A stretch of DNA of 64,000 nucleotides. Origin: Bog-950 sp964631835. Lineage in GTDB: Bacteria; Bacteroidota; Bacteroidia; Chitinophagales; LD1. Position 1 is the first letter of the stretch, and each line of letters starts with the position of its first letter. The stretch is taken from NCBI GenBank assembly GCA_964631835.1, contig CAZWAD010000014.1, positions 1 to 64,000 of the forward strand. The letters run 5' to 3'. Shown piece after piece: positions 1-8,979 of the stretch. The position numbers and the translations under genes were made by a program. The notes below the pieces were generated by a model. The model saw only the letters and a program-made list of their open reading frames with translations. It did not search any database and had not been told where the DNA came from.

Positions 1-195
1 CGACCGTCACAGACGCGATTTGATTTTTCATATTGCTTCCGCGACCGTCACAGACGCGATTTGATTTTTCATATTGCTTCCGCGACCGTCACAGACACGA
101 TTTGATATTTCATATTACGTCCGCGACCGTCACAGACACGATTTGATTTTTCATATTGCTTCCGCGACCGTCACAGACACGATTTGATTTTTCAT
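1..195. repeat. 41-bp direct tandem repeat array (copy A)
   Basis: Five head-to-tail units begin at 1, 42, 83, 124 and 165, an exact 41-bp period; the last unit breaks off near 195. Each unit starts CGACCGTCACAGACGCG (or ACACG) and continues through TTTGATTTTTCATATTGC. Units differ by only a few substitutions (GACGCG/GACACG, TTTTTC/TATTTC, TTGCTT/TTACGT). There are no unique spacers, so it is not a CRISPR. The array may continue upstream of the window. The same unit occurs in inverted orientation at 31216-31449. Bases 196-338 hold no gene; they are an A/T-rich leader for the next gene. Confidence 0.95.
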
Positions 196-338
196 TTTAT
201 AAGGTCAGCCGCTTCGCCCCGATAAATTCTTTCCTTTCCGTTTTAATATTTTTTCACAATCAAATAAATAATAACATAAGCGGCTGATACGTTAACCATA
301 CATTAAACTTTTTTGTTCACCAATAAAATTTAAAAGTT

Positions 339-1334
339 ATGGCAAAACGTAAATGGATTTTTCTGATTAACACATTTCTGGTAAACACCTTCGGCAATTT
401 TAAAAAAACGCTGACGCTGATTACCGACCACCTTTCGAAACTCGAAAGCCAGAACAGCGATGCTGACATACTGGCTATGTTCACCACCTTTGAGCCGCTG
501 AAAGAAAGTTTTGAAAACCTGTATGCCCAGTGGCAGCTTACACAGGGAACCCGCGAAGGAAAAACGCAGGGCTTTACCGAGCGCCTGCAATATTTCAGCG
601 TGGAGCGCATAAACGTATGGCGCGGTATTGTGTTCAGTATATTTCCGGAAAACACGCCTGCAGCGCGCGAAATTTTTTACAACGACAGGCAGCCTTTTCA
701 GGCCGGTACTTATGAGCAGCGCGTAAATGCTTTTAAAACGCTGGGCGATAAACTGGCTGAATATACCACGCACGCTCCGCTGGTGGCGCTTTCTACCGAG
801 GTGCTTTCGGCACATAACGAGCTGAAAGCCCTTCGCGATGCACAGCAAAACAAAGAGGGCGCAACCGCCATATTTGCTGACTCGCTCGAAACCGCGCGGG
901 TAATTGTTTGCCAGGAAATGTACAGCAACCTCGGTTTGCTGATGAGCAAATACAAGCAAACCCCCGATACCATTGCTGATTATTTCGACCTTTCGCTGCT
1001 GCGCAAAACCGGTGGAACTCATGAAGTAGAGCGGGAAGTTTCATTAGGTCCGGGCGCTGCCGGCAATTTCAGCTTAGCCGGTATTAACCTCGAAAAAGTT
1101 GTAAGCATTGAGTACGAAACCATAAATGCCAACGCACAGTTTTATGCTGCCGCATCGCCCACCGATTTCCCCGGTGGAACGGTACACAACCTCGCAGCAA
1201 ACAACACGGTGGTAAAAACCATGGAGCAGGTAGTAACCGAACTTGGATTTGGCGAAACCCTTCCTTACATGAATGTGCGCAACAACGACATTGTACCCGG
1301 TGTGTTTAAACTTACGTTTACCGTAGAGGATTGA
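339..1334 (+). CDS. Conserved-looking hypothetical protein, 331 aa
   Basis: I do not recognise this protein. It has no signal peptide, no obvious membrane segment and no catalytic motif. The first two thirds look helical and charged, with several Leu/Glu/Lys-rich stretches. The C-terminal third (from about residue 230) changes to a Gly/Ala/Asn/Thr-rich, beta-like composition with hydrophobic alternation, which suggests two domains. The ATG at 339 is preceded by an A-rich leader, as is usual for Bacteroidota. The next gene lies on the opposite strand and a hairpin terminator follows at 1363, so it is transcribed alone. It sits directly beside a 41-bp tandem array. The coding call is firm because the frame is long and GC-rich third positions match its neighbours; the function is unknown. 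Confidence 0.8.
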   Translation: MAKRKWIFLINTFLVNTFGNFKKTLTLITDHLSKLESQNSDADILAMFTTFEPLKESFENLYAQWQLTQGTREGKTQGFTERLQYFSVERINVWRGIVFSIFPENTPAAREIFYNDRQPFQAGTYEQRVNAFKTLGDKLAEYTTHAPLVALSTEVLSAHNELKALRDAQQNKEGATAIFADSLETARVIVCQEMYSNLGLLMSKYKQTPDTIADYFDLSLLRKTGGTHEVEREVSLGPGAAGNFSLAGINLEKVVSIEYETINANAQFYAAASPTDFPGGTVHNLAANNTVVKTMEQVVTELGFGETLPYMNVRNNDIVPGVFKLTFTVED

Positions 1335-1362
1335 GAAAACTATTTTTTGTTTTTCGTTATTC

Positions 1363-1391
1363 CCCGCTTCGAGGACCGGAGCGGGTTTTTT
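1363..1391 (+). terminator. Rho-independent terminator after the 339-1334 gene
   Basis: CCCGCTTC (1363-1370) pairs with GGAGCGGG (1378-1385) around a seven-base loop, with one T-G wobble, and is followed by a run of six T. It lies 29 bases after the stop codon of the upstream gene. Confidence 0.8.
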
Positions 1392-1503
1392 GTATTACCC
1401 CCTCTGCCTTCGGCTTCTTCACCTGAAAACAGGGAAAGAACCACAAGTGCATACTCACTTGCGCCAATCGCTTCCGCGAATTTGCCAATAGCCAATCCCG
1501 CGC

Positions 1504-2460
1504 TTAATTTGTTTTTGTAAACTTCGATATGCGGCAGTTGTTGTTCCCCATGCAGCCGCCTATGTATAAATCGTCATTAGGTCCGAAACGCATTTCCCAC
1601 AAACCAAGTATTTCACCCGGTCCGCTGCCTTTGGTTCCCCACTGTTTAATAAAGGTGCCGTCTTTTTTGTAAATACGGATGATGCCATCAGTGCCGCCCA
1701 CGTGGAGGTTATCCTGCGAGTCGAAATCAATAGCTGAGATATATCCGCCTGCGGTATCTGTCGAATTCACCTGCCACGAATTAAGAAGAGTACCCATGGA
1801 ATTGTAGTGAACAATGGTTTCTTTCCTGGGAATACTCAGTGCATCATCAAAAGCAACAAACACATCGCCTGTTGAATTGCACGCTACATCGCTGGCATAA
1901 CCATAGGCATAACCATAAGACCAGCTAAGCAGGTGAGTGCGCGTGGAGCTGAATTTCTGAATACGGTAGTTAGCAGGGTCAGCCACGTATAGTATTCCGT
2001 TTGCATCCTGGTCCATATCATAGAAATCTCCAAACTGCCCGTCTGCCGTGCCGCAGGTACCGAACTTCGACAGGTAAGCGCCTGCGGGAGTAAACTTCTG
2101 TATCCTGCAGTTATTCTGGTCAATCACTTCTACACTTCCATCGCTGTTGGCAACCATACCCCGCGGCCAGTCGAACTGGCCATTGAGAATGCCGAAATTT
2201 CCCCATTTGGTTATAAAAGTTCCTGAGGAGTTAAACTTCTGAACCCGGTTCTGGTTGATGTCGGTGGTATATACATTGCCCGATGCATCTACCACAATAC
2301 CGGTAAGCAGGTCAAATTGTCCGTCACCGGTGCCTCCGCTGCCAAAAGCAGTGGAGTATGTCCAGGTAAGCGAGGCAGTAGTATCGTTACTTTCTTTTTT
2401 GCAGGAAGAAATAACAAGCGCAATAAAAATAAATGCCGTAAATGTTTTTATGAGTTTCAT
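1504..2460 (-). CDS. NHL-repeat beta-propeller lipoprotein
   Basis: The N-terminus is a lipoprotein signal (MKLIKTFTAFIFIALVISSC) with the lipobox ISSC at Cys20 followed by KK, so the mature protein is probably anchored in a membrane on the periplasmic or outer side. The remaining 300 residues carry at least five NHL-type repeats of about 45 residues with the pattern GxxDGQFD...GIxVDxxGNxYVxDxxNxRIQKF, which is expected to fold as a six-bladed propeller. Such propellers usually bind ligands or partner proteins; no enzymatic residues are evident. It stands alone between opposing or separately spaced genes. The specific ligand cannot be inferred. Confidence 0.85.
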   Translation of the reverse strand: MKLIKTFTAFIFIALVISSCKKESNDTTASLTWTYSTAFGSGGTGDGQFDLLTGIVVDASGNVYTTDINQNRVQKFNSSGTFITKWGNFGILNGQFDWPRGMVANSDGSVEVIDQNNCRIQKFTPAGAYLSKFGTCGTADGQFGDFYDMDQDANGILYVADPANYRIQKFSSTRTHLLSWSYGYAYGYASDVACNSTGDVFVAFDDALSIPRKETIVHYNSMGTLLNSWQVNSTDTAGGYISAIDFDSQDNLHVGGTDGIIRIYKKDGTFIKQWGTKGSGPGEILGLWEMRFGPNDDLYIGGCMGNNNCRISKFTKTN

Positions 2461-2561
2461 ATCATTGGTTTTAAGTTGAAGAGATGCTATAAAAGTAAAA
2501 AATATTGTGTGTAATTATTTTGTCAGGATTTATTTTGCACAAAACCCCGGCAAAATTACAG

Positions 2562-4094
2562 CTACCGGAGACCACTCATTTGGTTCAGCGTAATCTTATA
2601 CAACTGCAGTTTACCGCTTACACCTTTTACATTGGCTTCAACCGGTGTAACGGTACAGGATTCGAGGAGTTTGTCCACGCCTTTATAGGAGTAAACATCT
2701 TTACTGATGTAAATTTCGTTGGCTTCAGCCTGCTGCTGAACACGGGCGGCAATATTCACCGTTTGCCCGAAATAGTCGAGGCGGTCGTTAAGGGTAACCG
2801 CAATGGAATGACCGGAGTGCAGCCCTAATTTCAAGATAAGTTTCTCTTCGCGCGTACTGTTAAAGTCCTCAATGGCTCGGAAAATCTCAAGTGCAGCCTT
2901 CAAGCCCTCAAGCGGGGTGCAGAAAGAAGCCATAACCGCATCGCCAATGGTTTTTACGATAGCGCCCGACTGTTTTACAATCACATTGTGCAGGGCATCG
3001 AAATGCTGGCGCACGAGGTGGTAAGCTTTTAAATCGCCCAGCTGGTCGTACAAAGCGGTAGAACCTTTCAGGTCGGTGAACAGGAAAGTAATATCGCGTA
3101 TTCCTATGCCTTCGTTGGCATCAATCACTTCGGAGCGATACAGGTTGCGGAAAGTTTGTGATGTAAGCAGCCGCTTGCCCGACAGAAAAGAAGAAACCTT
3201 CACATAGGTTGAGGTAATATCCGGTGGGGCATCGAACACACTAATACATGCGCGCTCATTCGTTTTGTTTTCAAACACCCATTGCGAGCGTCCGGCAGGC
3301 ACCTCGGCAAAGTGAGCCATATTATAGGTAGCTTCACCGTGAGCGGTGTCAATGGTCAGCGACAGGGGAGCGGTGGCGGGTTCGCTCACTTTCATTTCGG
3401 GCGAGCTGAAACTGATATGAACCGGCAGCGTTTTTGCTTCGCCAGCCGGCAGGGGGGCTGCAACAAAAGTAACCATACTGCCATGCAGTATATCGCCACT
3501 ATAAACCATTCCGGGTGTTATGTCGAGGTCGAGTTTTACGGTTTCACCGGGCTCCAGGTATCGAAGCACGAGCATGAATTTTTTCAGATAGTCTTCGTTG
3601 GCGCCCAGGTTGGGTTCACGCATTACACCTTTGGCAGGGTAGTAACGGAAAAGGTAATCTTCGGCTGAAAGTTTTTCGGGATGGCGGTAGATGTTGTCGC
3701 GTACAGCAGATGACAGGGTAAATGAAACCTGTATCATGTCATCAAGCTCTATATGGTTTTCCATCTGGCAAAAGTTACAAACAAAATGCGTGTGCACTTT
3801 GCCAATGCTTTTTAAACTGGCGAATACCTGCGCACAGCAGGCGCATAGCATATTCCATTCCATGTCGAAGAGACCAATGCGCGAAGCATGAAGAAACAAA
3901 TCAATGGCTTCATTTTCGGAGATTCCTCTTTCGGCAGCATAGTCAAGCGGGTTAATCCGAAAAACGGAGTAGTCGTCAGCTGTGCGGATAAATGACTCCA
4001 GTTTACTGATAACGCGCGGTGACCAGTTAGCTGCTTTTTCGAGTTGCGCAAGCTGTGTATCCAGCAGTGTTTCGTTTACAGCATTCATGGGCAA
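2562..4094 (-). CDS. Class III adenylate/guanylate cyclase with N-terminal DUF5939-like zinc-ribbon region
   Basis: The 510-residue protein has no signal peptide or membrane segment. Residues 1-320 resemble the DUF5939 region, with a candidate zinc ribbon formed by CACC (84-87) and CNFC (106-109). Residues 333-500 are a class III nucleotide cyclase domain: FTDLKGST places the first metal Asp at 341, KTIGDAVMAS places Lys381 and the second metal Asp at 385, and GQTVNIAARVQ supplies the transition-state Asn and Arg. The Lys of KTIG and the Asp of LDYFG match the purine-selecting residues of adenylyl rather than guanylyl cyclases, so ATP is the likelier substrate (inference from family knowledge). 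The N-terminal region is presumably the sensor. It is monocistronic. Confidence 0.88.
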   Translation of the reverse strand: MPMNAVNETLLDTQLAQLEKAANWSPRVISKLESFIRTADDYSVFRINPLDYAAERGISENEAIDLFLHASRIGLFDMEWNMLCACCAQVFASLKSIGKVHTHFVCNFCQMENHIELDDMIQVSFTLSSAVRDNIYRHPEKLSAEDYLFRYYPAKGVMREPNLGANEDYLKKFMLVLRYLEPGETVKLDLDITPGMVYSGDILHGSMVTFVAAPLPAGEAKTLPVHISFSSPEMKVSEPATAPLSLTIDTAHGEATYNMAHFAEVPAGRSQWVFENKTNERACISVFDAPPDITSTYVKVSSFLSGKRLLTSQTFRNLYRSEVIDANEGIGIRDITFLFTDLKGSTALYDQLGDLKAYHLVRQHFDALHNVIVKQSGAIVKTIGDAVMASFCTPLEGLKAALEIFRAIEDFNSTREEKLILKLGLHSGHSIAVTLNDRLDYFGQTVNIAARVQQQAEANEIYISKDVYSYKGVDKLLESCTVTPVEANVKGVSGKLQLYKITLNQMSGLR

Positions 4095-4305
4095 TGAAAT
4101 GAAACGGCAATATACATATCATTTTACATTGCGCCTTGATTTAGCCGGGTATTTCGCCTGGTTTCGTTGGAACTTATTATTGTAAATTCATACAGGAACT
4201 CTTATCCGTTTGTTTAACCGGCTTACTGCCACTTTGATACCTTGGAATGAGAAAATGAATGCTCCGTTACGGATTGCTATTCCTTAGCAATAAACTAAGT
4301 TACTT

Positions 4306-6579
4306 TTAATAAGCCCTCTCTAACACAAACCAACTGAAAGCGCGCAGGTTTAGCTTTACCATGGAGTCGCGCAACAGCGGGTCGAGTTTTTTCCAGGCTC
4401 GCTCCAGGTTTGTTTTGGCTTCGCGCTCACTTCGCTCAATGGCTTTAACTTTATCAAGCAGAGCCACCGCTTCGCTAATCAGTTCAATTTTGTCAGTCTT
4501 GGCGCTAACAATTTCCCAAAGCCGGGCACGGTCCGCTTTATTCAGCAGGGGCATGGCTTTGGCAATGGGGTAAGTAATTTTACCGGCAGTAATGTCTTCG
4601 CCTTTTGTTTTCAGATTGTTTTTAAAGCCTTTCAGGTTTAAAGTGTCATCAATAATCTGGAAAGCAATGCCGAGGGTTTCAAAATAACGCCCCATTGCTT
4701 CGGTTTGTTCTTTAGTCCCTTCGCCAAGCAATACACCAATGCGTGCAAGATAACTGGCAGGGGCTGCACTCTTTAACCGGTGGGTGGCAATGACTCTTTT
4801 CGGGAGCAGCCGGGCTACTTTATCGTCATGTAAGGCATCAGGCATCATGTAATCAAGTCCGTAAATATCCATGGCTTGTCCGCTGTGTGAAGCACGCATG
4901 GATTCAAAGTACCAGTTATAAATCTGAACTTTTTCCTCCCAGGATTTCTCAACCTTGTAAATGCAATACTGCCCGATGAAGTAAGCGGCTGTTCCGCTGT
5001 TAATGGCAGTAGCTTCGCCATGAACAACGTGGGCAGCGGGTCCTCCCCTGCGAACAGTTGACCGATCCTGAACATCATCAACAATAAGGGAGCCCACGTG
5101 CATTAATTCGGGAAGTGCAAGCCAGTCAACTGCCACTTGCGAGTCGCCACCTACCGCATCGCAGCAGGCTATGGTGGCGTATGAGCGCCAACTCTTTCCG
5201 CTTCGGTCGGTAATTTCGCGTATGGGTTTAATGAATTTCTCTACATAAGCCTCTTTATCGAGCCCATCAGTAAACCTCGTGTTGCCTTGAATAGATACCA
5301 ACTCTTCAAATTTTTCCTGGGTGAGTTCAAGCGGAAGGATTTGCCGAACCGATTTAAGGGTAGCTTTTGAAACGGCTTTCAGAAACTCCTTCATGTTGTT
5401 GCTGTTCACAAAGCCGTGTCGTTCGATATAACCGGGACCGGTAACTTTTTTACCTCGCAGAGTACCGGAAATGTTCATCCTCCCTTCCCAGAATGCGGGC
5501 TTGGAAATAACCGTGGCAAATTCCTGGTTAGGGAAAACAGCTTCAGCTTTCACCTTTAACCCGAAATCAGGGGCTTCGAGAATCCAGGCTTGCGGGTATT
5601 CGTTGAAAGTTCGGGTGCTTGTCCATAACTCACCAACAGGTTCAAGATGGAATTTATTGGAGTGGTGCCTGTTGCCCTTTTCATCAATCAAAATAACAAA
5701 CGAGCCGCAGTCTTCACCGGTTTTTAAATCTATAAGATCATAAGCGGTTAATTCACAACCGTTATCGAACTGCATGGCAATCCAGTTCCAGGAAACATCT
5801 TTTTTAAGTTCATCTTTTTGGTCTTTCTTTTTCTTTCCGGCATGGCAGCCAAATTCGTGGTCGTACCACCCGGTAGCCGATTGGATTTCGTATTTCTTAT
5901 CTTTTATTTTCAACTTTCCTGTAACCTTATTCCGCGGAATAAAATAATAAAACATGTCTTCAGCAGACACCCCACGCACCACACCGTCATCACCATGCCT
6001 CGTAGGCGGTTTCTTTGGCTCGAAACTAATGTCAACTTCAAGTTGAAGTTCCTTGTGTCTTAGTTTCAAAGCATAGGTGCCGTCCTTCTGCTTGCTGAAA
6101 GTGTTACCGTCATAATCCAATGATAATTTACGTTTAGAAATCTTTGGTACCTTGGTGAGCAGTTCATCCGGATAGGGCATGGCGCCTTTGCTCAACATTT
6201 CTATGGCGGCTCGCTTTAAAAACGGGTCTTTCAGAACTTCTCCCTTTTTTAGTCTTTTAACGCCAAGTTCAGGAAAACGTTTGTCAACAAGTGAAACAGT
6301 GTAATACTTTTTTTCTTTCAAATCAGAAATAGCCCAGATAACGGAATACCCGTAATCCGGTTTCTTTGTTTTTTTATCGAACCCAATGGCATGAATAAAA
6401 AAAGAAGCAAACAACGAAAACTGTTTTCCGCCCTTTGTTTTTATGTGCGAGTGCATATACCACCACTCGGTTGTAGACGATGCATGAGGAAGGTCGTGAA
6501 TATTCAGGTCAATCGGTCCTTCTTTCGGCCAGTCAAATGCGAAGAATTTAGCTCGGGGAGCAGATTTATTTTTTTTCAT
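4306..6579 (-). CDS. Fusion protein: CrtC/AttH lipocalin-like domain + polyprenyl diphosphate synthase
   Basis: A single uninterrupted 757-residue frame. Residues 1-390 match the CrtC/AttH (carotenoid 1,2-hydratase-like, double lipocalin) family: TTEWWYMHSH (36-45), GWYDHEFGCH (237-246), SWNWIAMQFDNG (263-274) and GPGYIERHGF (381-390). Residues 400-757 are a trans-isoprenyl diphosphate synthase: GKSWRS (461-466), first Asp-rich motif DDVQD (501-505) followed by RRGG, GQAMD (567-571), second Asp-rich motif DDTLN (644-648) and GEDITAGKITYP (660-671). The first motif lacks the two-residue insertion of bacterial FPP synthases and has Gly/Ser at positions -5/-4, which favours a GGPP or longer product (inference). 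It is divergent from the mevalonate operon, 103 bp apart, so substrate supply and use are neighbours. The fused activity is unknown; lipocalin-like CrtC relatives include hydratases and cyclases. Confidence 0.85.
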   Translation of the reverse strand: MKKNKSAPRAKFFAFDWPKEGPIDLNIHDLPHASSTTEWWYMHSHIKTKGGKQFSLFASFFIHAIGFDKKTKKPDYGYSVIWAISDLKEKKYYTVSLVDKRFPELGVKRLKKGEVLKDPFLKRAAIEMLSKGAMPYPDELLTKVPKISKRKLSLDYDGNTFSKQKDGTYALKLRHKELQLEVDISFEPKKPPTRHGDDGVVRGVSAEDMFYYFIPRNKVTGKLKIKDKKYEIQSATGWYDHEFGCHAGKKKKDQKDELKKDVSWNWIAMQFDNGCELTAYDLIDLKTGEDCGSFVILIDEKGNRHHSNKFHLEPVGELWTSTRTFNEYPQAWILEAPDFGLKVKAEAVFPNQEFATVISKPAFWEGRMNISGTLRGKKVTGPGYIERHGFVNSNNMKEFLKAVSKATLKSVRQILPLELTQEKFEELVSIQGNTRFTDGLDKEAYVEKFIKPIREITDRSGKSWRSYATIACCDAVGGDSQVAVDWLALPELMHVGSLIVDDVQDRSTVRRGGPAAHVVHGEATAINSGTAAYFIGQYCIYKVEKSWEEKVQIYNWYFESMRASHSGQAMDIYGLDYMMPDALHDDKVARLLPKRVIATHRLKSAAPASYLARIGVLLGEGTKEQTEAMGRYFETLGIAFQIIDDTLNLKGFKNNLKTKGEDITAGKITYPIAKAMPLLNKADRARLWEIVSAKTDKIELISEAVALLDKVKAIERSEREAKTNLERAWKKLDPLLRDSMVKLNLRAFSWFVLERAY

Positions 6580-6682
6580 CAGAAGCGCGCAAATGAATGA
6601 TAAAATTACCGACCCGCCAACTGATTTTTGTTATTCCATTTGTTTTTCTCAGTGTTTAACACGATAAATTATTTTTGTTGCG

Positions 6683-8017
6683 ATGGGAAATGACGAGAAA
6701 GAGATAGCCGGGTTTTCAAAAATGAGCAAGCGCGATAAAATTGCCTGGCTTGCCAAAAATTTTCTGTATGCCAACCCCGTGGAGGTGGTTAAAGAGTTTG
6801 CAGAGTATTGGCACGATAATGTTGAAGCGCAGAAACTGCTCGATGGGTTCAGCGAAAACACATTGACTAATTTTCCTGTCCCCTTTGGTATTGCTCCCAA
6901 CTTTAAAATTAATGGGGTGGTATATGCGGTGCCCATGGTTATTGAAGAAAGTTCAGTTGTAGCGGCAGCATCGAATGCAGCTAAATTCTGGCTTACCCGC
7001 GGAGGGTTCAAAGCCAATGTTCTTTCAACACATAAGGTGGGTCAGGTGCATTTTATTTATACGGGTTCAAAGGAGAAGCTGTTTAGTTTTTTTGAAACCG
7101 TTAAAATGGAAATTATCAGCAGCGTAAAACACATCACAGGAAAAATGGAAGAGCGCGGTGGAGGAGTGCTTGATATGGAACTGCTTGACTTTACGTTAAG
7201 CGAGCAAAACTATTACCAGCTGCGGGCTTATTTTGAAACCGTTGATTCCATGGGTGCAAATTTCATTAACTCTTGTCTGGAGGGATTCGCAAATACACTG
7301 CAGGAAAAAATTTCAGGAAGCGATGTTTTTGATGAAACTGAAAAAGAGCTGGATATTGTGATGTGCATTCTCTCAAATTACACCCCCGAATGTTTGATTC
7401 AGGCAGAAGTGAGTTGTAGAGTGGAAGAACTCGGCACTTTCAGCAAAGGGACAATAACAGCTGAGGAATTTGCCTGGAAATTTGAGCGGGCTGTAAATAT
7501 TGCCCGGATTGACCCATATAGAGCAACCACCCACAATAAGGGAATTATGAACGGAATTGATGCAGTGGTAATAGCCACCGGTAATGACTTTCGGGCAGTT
7601 GAAGCTTGTGTTCACACTTATGCGTGCCGCGATGGTGTTTACCGGAGTTTAAGTGAGTGCAGAGTGGAGAACGGTGTTTTCCGTTTCTGGCTTACTATCC
7701 CTATTGCAATTGGTACCGTTGGAGGATTAACATCTCTGCACCCGCTGGCTAAGCGTTCGCTTGAATTACTCGGAAATCCGAATGCAAAAAAACTAATGGA
7801 GATAATCGCCTGTGTTGGGCTTGCGCAAAACTTTGCCGCATTACGTTCACTTACCACAGTAGGTATTCAGGCGGGGCACATGAAGATGCATCTCACCAAC
7901 ATTCTTGCCGGAATGAAAGCTTCTGAAGTAGAAACAGAAAAGGCCAGGGTCCACTTTGCAGACAAGGTAGTAAGTGTTGCCGCAGTGCGAGAATTTATTC
8001 AATCAATCAGAAAATGA
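6683..8017 (+). CDS. mvaA: Hydroxymethylglutaryl-CoA reductase, class II (degradative-type) family
   Basis: At 444 residues this is the usual length for class II HMG-CoA reductase, which interconverts HMG-CoA and mevalonate in the cytoplasm. Visible family motifs are NFPVPFGIAPNFKING (63-78), the VIEESSVVAAAS segment with the catalytic Glu (88/89), SMGANFINS (189-197), HNKG with Lys286, GNDFRA with Asp302, and AGHMKMH with the catalytic His399. All four catalytic residues known for the family are therefore present. It is first in a four-gene mevalonate operon; its stop overlaps the next start (ATGA at 8014). In this context the biosynthetic direction is the natural reading. TATTTTTG at 6670-6677 matches the Bacteroidota -7 box but sits so close to the ATG that the transcript would be nearly leaderless; no good -33 box was seen. 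Confidence 0.93.
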   Translation: MGNDEKEIAGFSKMSKRDKIAWLAKNFLYANPVEVVKEFAEYWHDNVEAQKLLDGFSENTLTNFPVPFGIAPNFKINGVVYAVPMVIEESSVVAAASNAAKFWLTRGGFKANVLSTHKVGQVHFIYTGSKEKLFSFFETVKMEIISSVKHITGKMEERGGGVLDMELLDFTLSEQNYYQLRAYFETVDSMGANFINSCLEGFANTLQEKISGSDVFDETEKELDIVMCILSNYTPECLIQAEVSCRVEELGTFSKGTITAEEFAWKFERAVNIARIDPYRATTHNKGIMNGIDAVVIATGNDFRAVEACVHTYACRDGVYRSLSECRVENGVFRFWLTIPIAIGTVGGLTSLHPLAKRSLELLGNPNAKKLMEIIACVGLAQNFAALRSLTTVGIQAGHMKMHLTNILAGMKASEVETEKARVHFADKVVSVAAVREFIQSIRK

Positions 8018-8979
8018 AACTGCGCGCTGTAAAATCCGGTGATGAGAATACATTCTACGGTCACGGAAAACTTTTAATCACCGGTGAATACTTTGTACTG
8101 GATGGCGCAAAGGCCTTAGCAGTGCCTGTTAAATTCGGACAATCGTTGCGTATAAAAGAGCTTCACTCCGCAGAAAACATTTTATACTGGGTAGCCCTAA
8201 ACAGCAAAAATCAAATGTGGTTGAATCTGGTTTTTGATACCACCGATTTTAGCTGTATCAATTCAAAAGAAAAAGAAGCAGCAACCCTCACTAAAATTCT
8301 CAGAGAAACAAGAAAACTGAAACCTGCATTTCTTTCTGTTAAAAATGATTTTGCCGTAGAAACACATCTTGAATTCCCCAATGAATGGGGGCTTGGCTCC
8401 AGTTCCACTTTAATACATTGTATTTCCCAATGGGCAAAGGTTGACAGCTATAAACTGCTACGCAACACAGTCGGGGGCTCAGGATATGATGTTGCTTGTT
8501 CGGGTTCTTCCTCCCCGATTTTGTATCAATTAGAAAACGGTAATCCTGAAATTTGGGGGGTGGATTGGGAGCCGCCTTTTACTGAGAGCGTTTATTTCGC
8601 TTACACAGGGCAAAAAAAATTATCGTCTGATGCCATTAAATATTATCGGGAAAAGATTTCCGGCAACTCACACATTACTAACGAACTTACCCGCATAACT
8701 GAGCAGATTTTGTGGTGCTCCGAATTAGGCAAATTTGAGAGATTGCTGAATGAGCATGAAAATATTATTGCCTCCCATTTAAAAATGATGAAGATGCGTG
8801 ATACATTGTTTGCTGACTACTGGGGAACTGTAAAATCTCTTGGTGCATGGGGTGGAGATTTTGTTATGCTTACCCATGACAGAGATGAAACTGAATTGTT
8901 TGACTATCTGAAAGCCAAAAACGTAAAGACTGTTTTTGGCTGGAAAGATTTAATTTTAAACGCAAGACAAAGTTTATGA
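8014..8979 (+). CDS. GHMP kinase, GYDIA family (candidate phosphomevalonate kinase)
   Basis: The 321-residue GHMP-fold kinase shows GKLLITGEYFVLDG at the N-terminus (18-31), the ATP-binding GLGSSS loop (126-131) and the signature GSGYDVA (155-161) that defines the GYDIA family found in Bacteroidota. It lies between HMG-CoA reductase and diphosphomevalonate decarboxylase, overlapping both by four bases (ATGA), so it is translationally coupled to them. Since a mevalonate kinase is encoded two genes downstream, the missing step it would fill is phosphorylation of 5-phosphomevalonate; this substrate is inferred from gene context and not from sequence. Alternatively it could make a differently phosphorylated mevalonate. 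Confidence 0.88.
   Translation: MKLRAVKSGDENTFYGHGKLLITGEYFVLDGAKALAVPVKFGQSLRIKELHSAENILYWVALNSKNQMWLNLVFDTTDFSCINSKEKEAATLTKILRETRKLKPAFLSVKNDFAVETHLEFPNEWGLGSSSTLIHCISQWAKVDSYKLLRNTVGGSGYDVACSGSSSPILYQLENGNPEIWGVDWEPPFTESVYFAYTGQKKLSSDAIKYYREKISGNSHITNELTRITEQILWCSELGKFERLLNEHENIIASHLKMMKMRDTLFADYWGTVKSLGAWGGDFVMLTHDRDETELFDYLKAKNVKTVFGWKDLILNARQSL

Noticed and set aside
4306..6579. Fusion created by an assembly error or frameshift
   Set aside because: The frame is continuous, the linker (391-455) is ordinary coding sequence, and codon use does not change across it; no repeat or gap lies in the gene. External confirmation is still needed.
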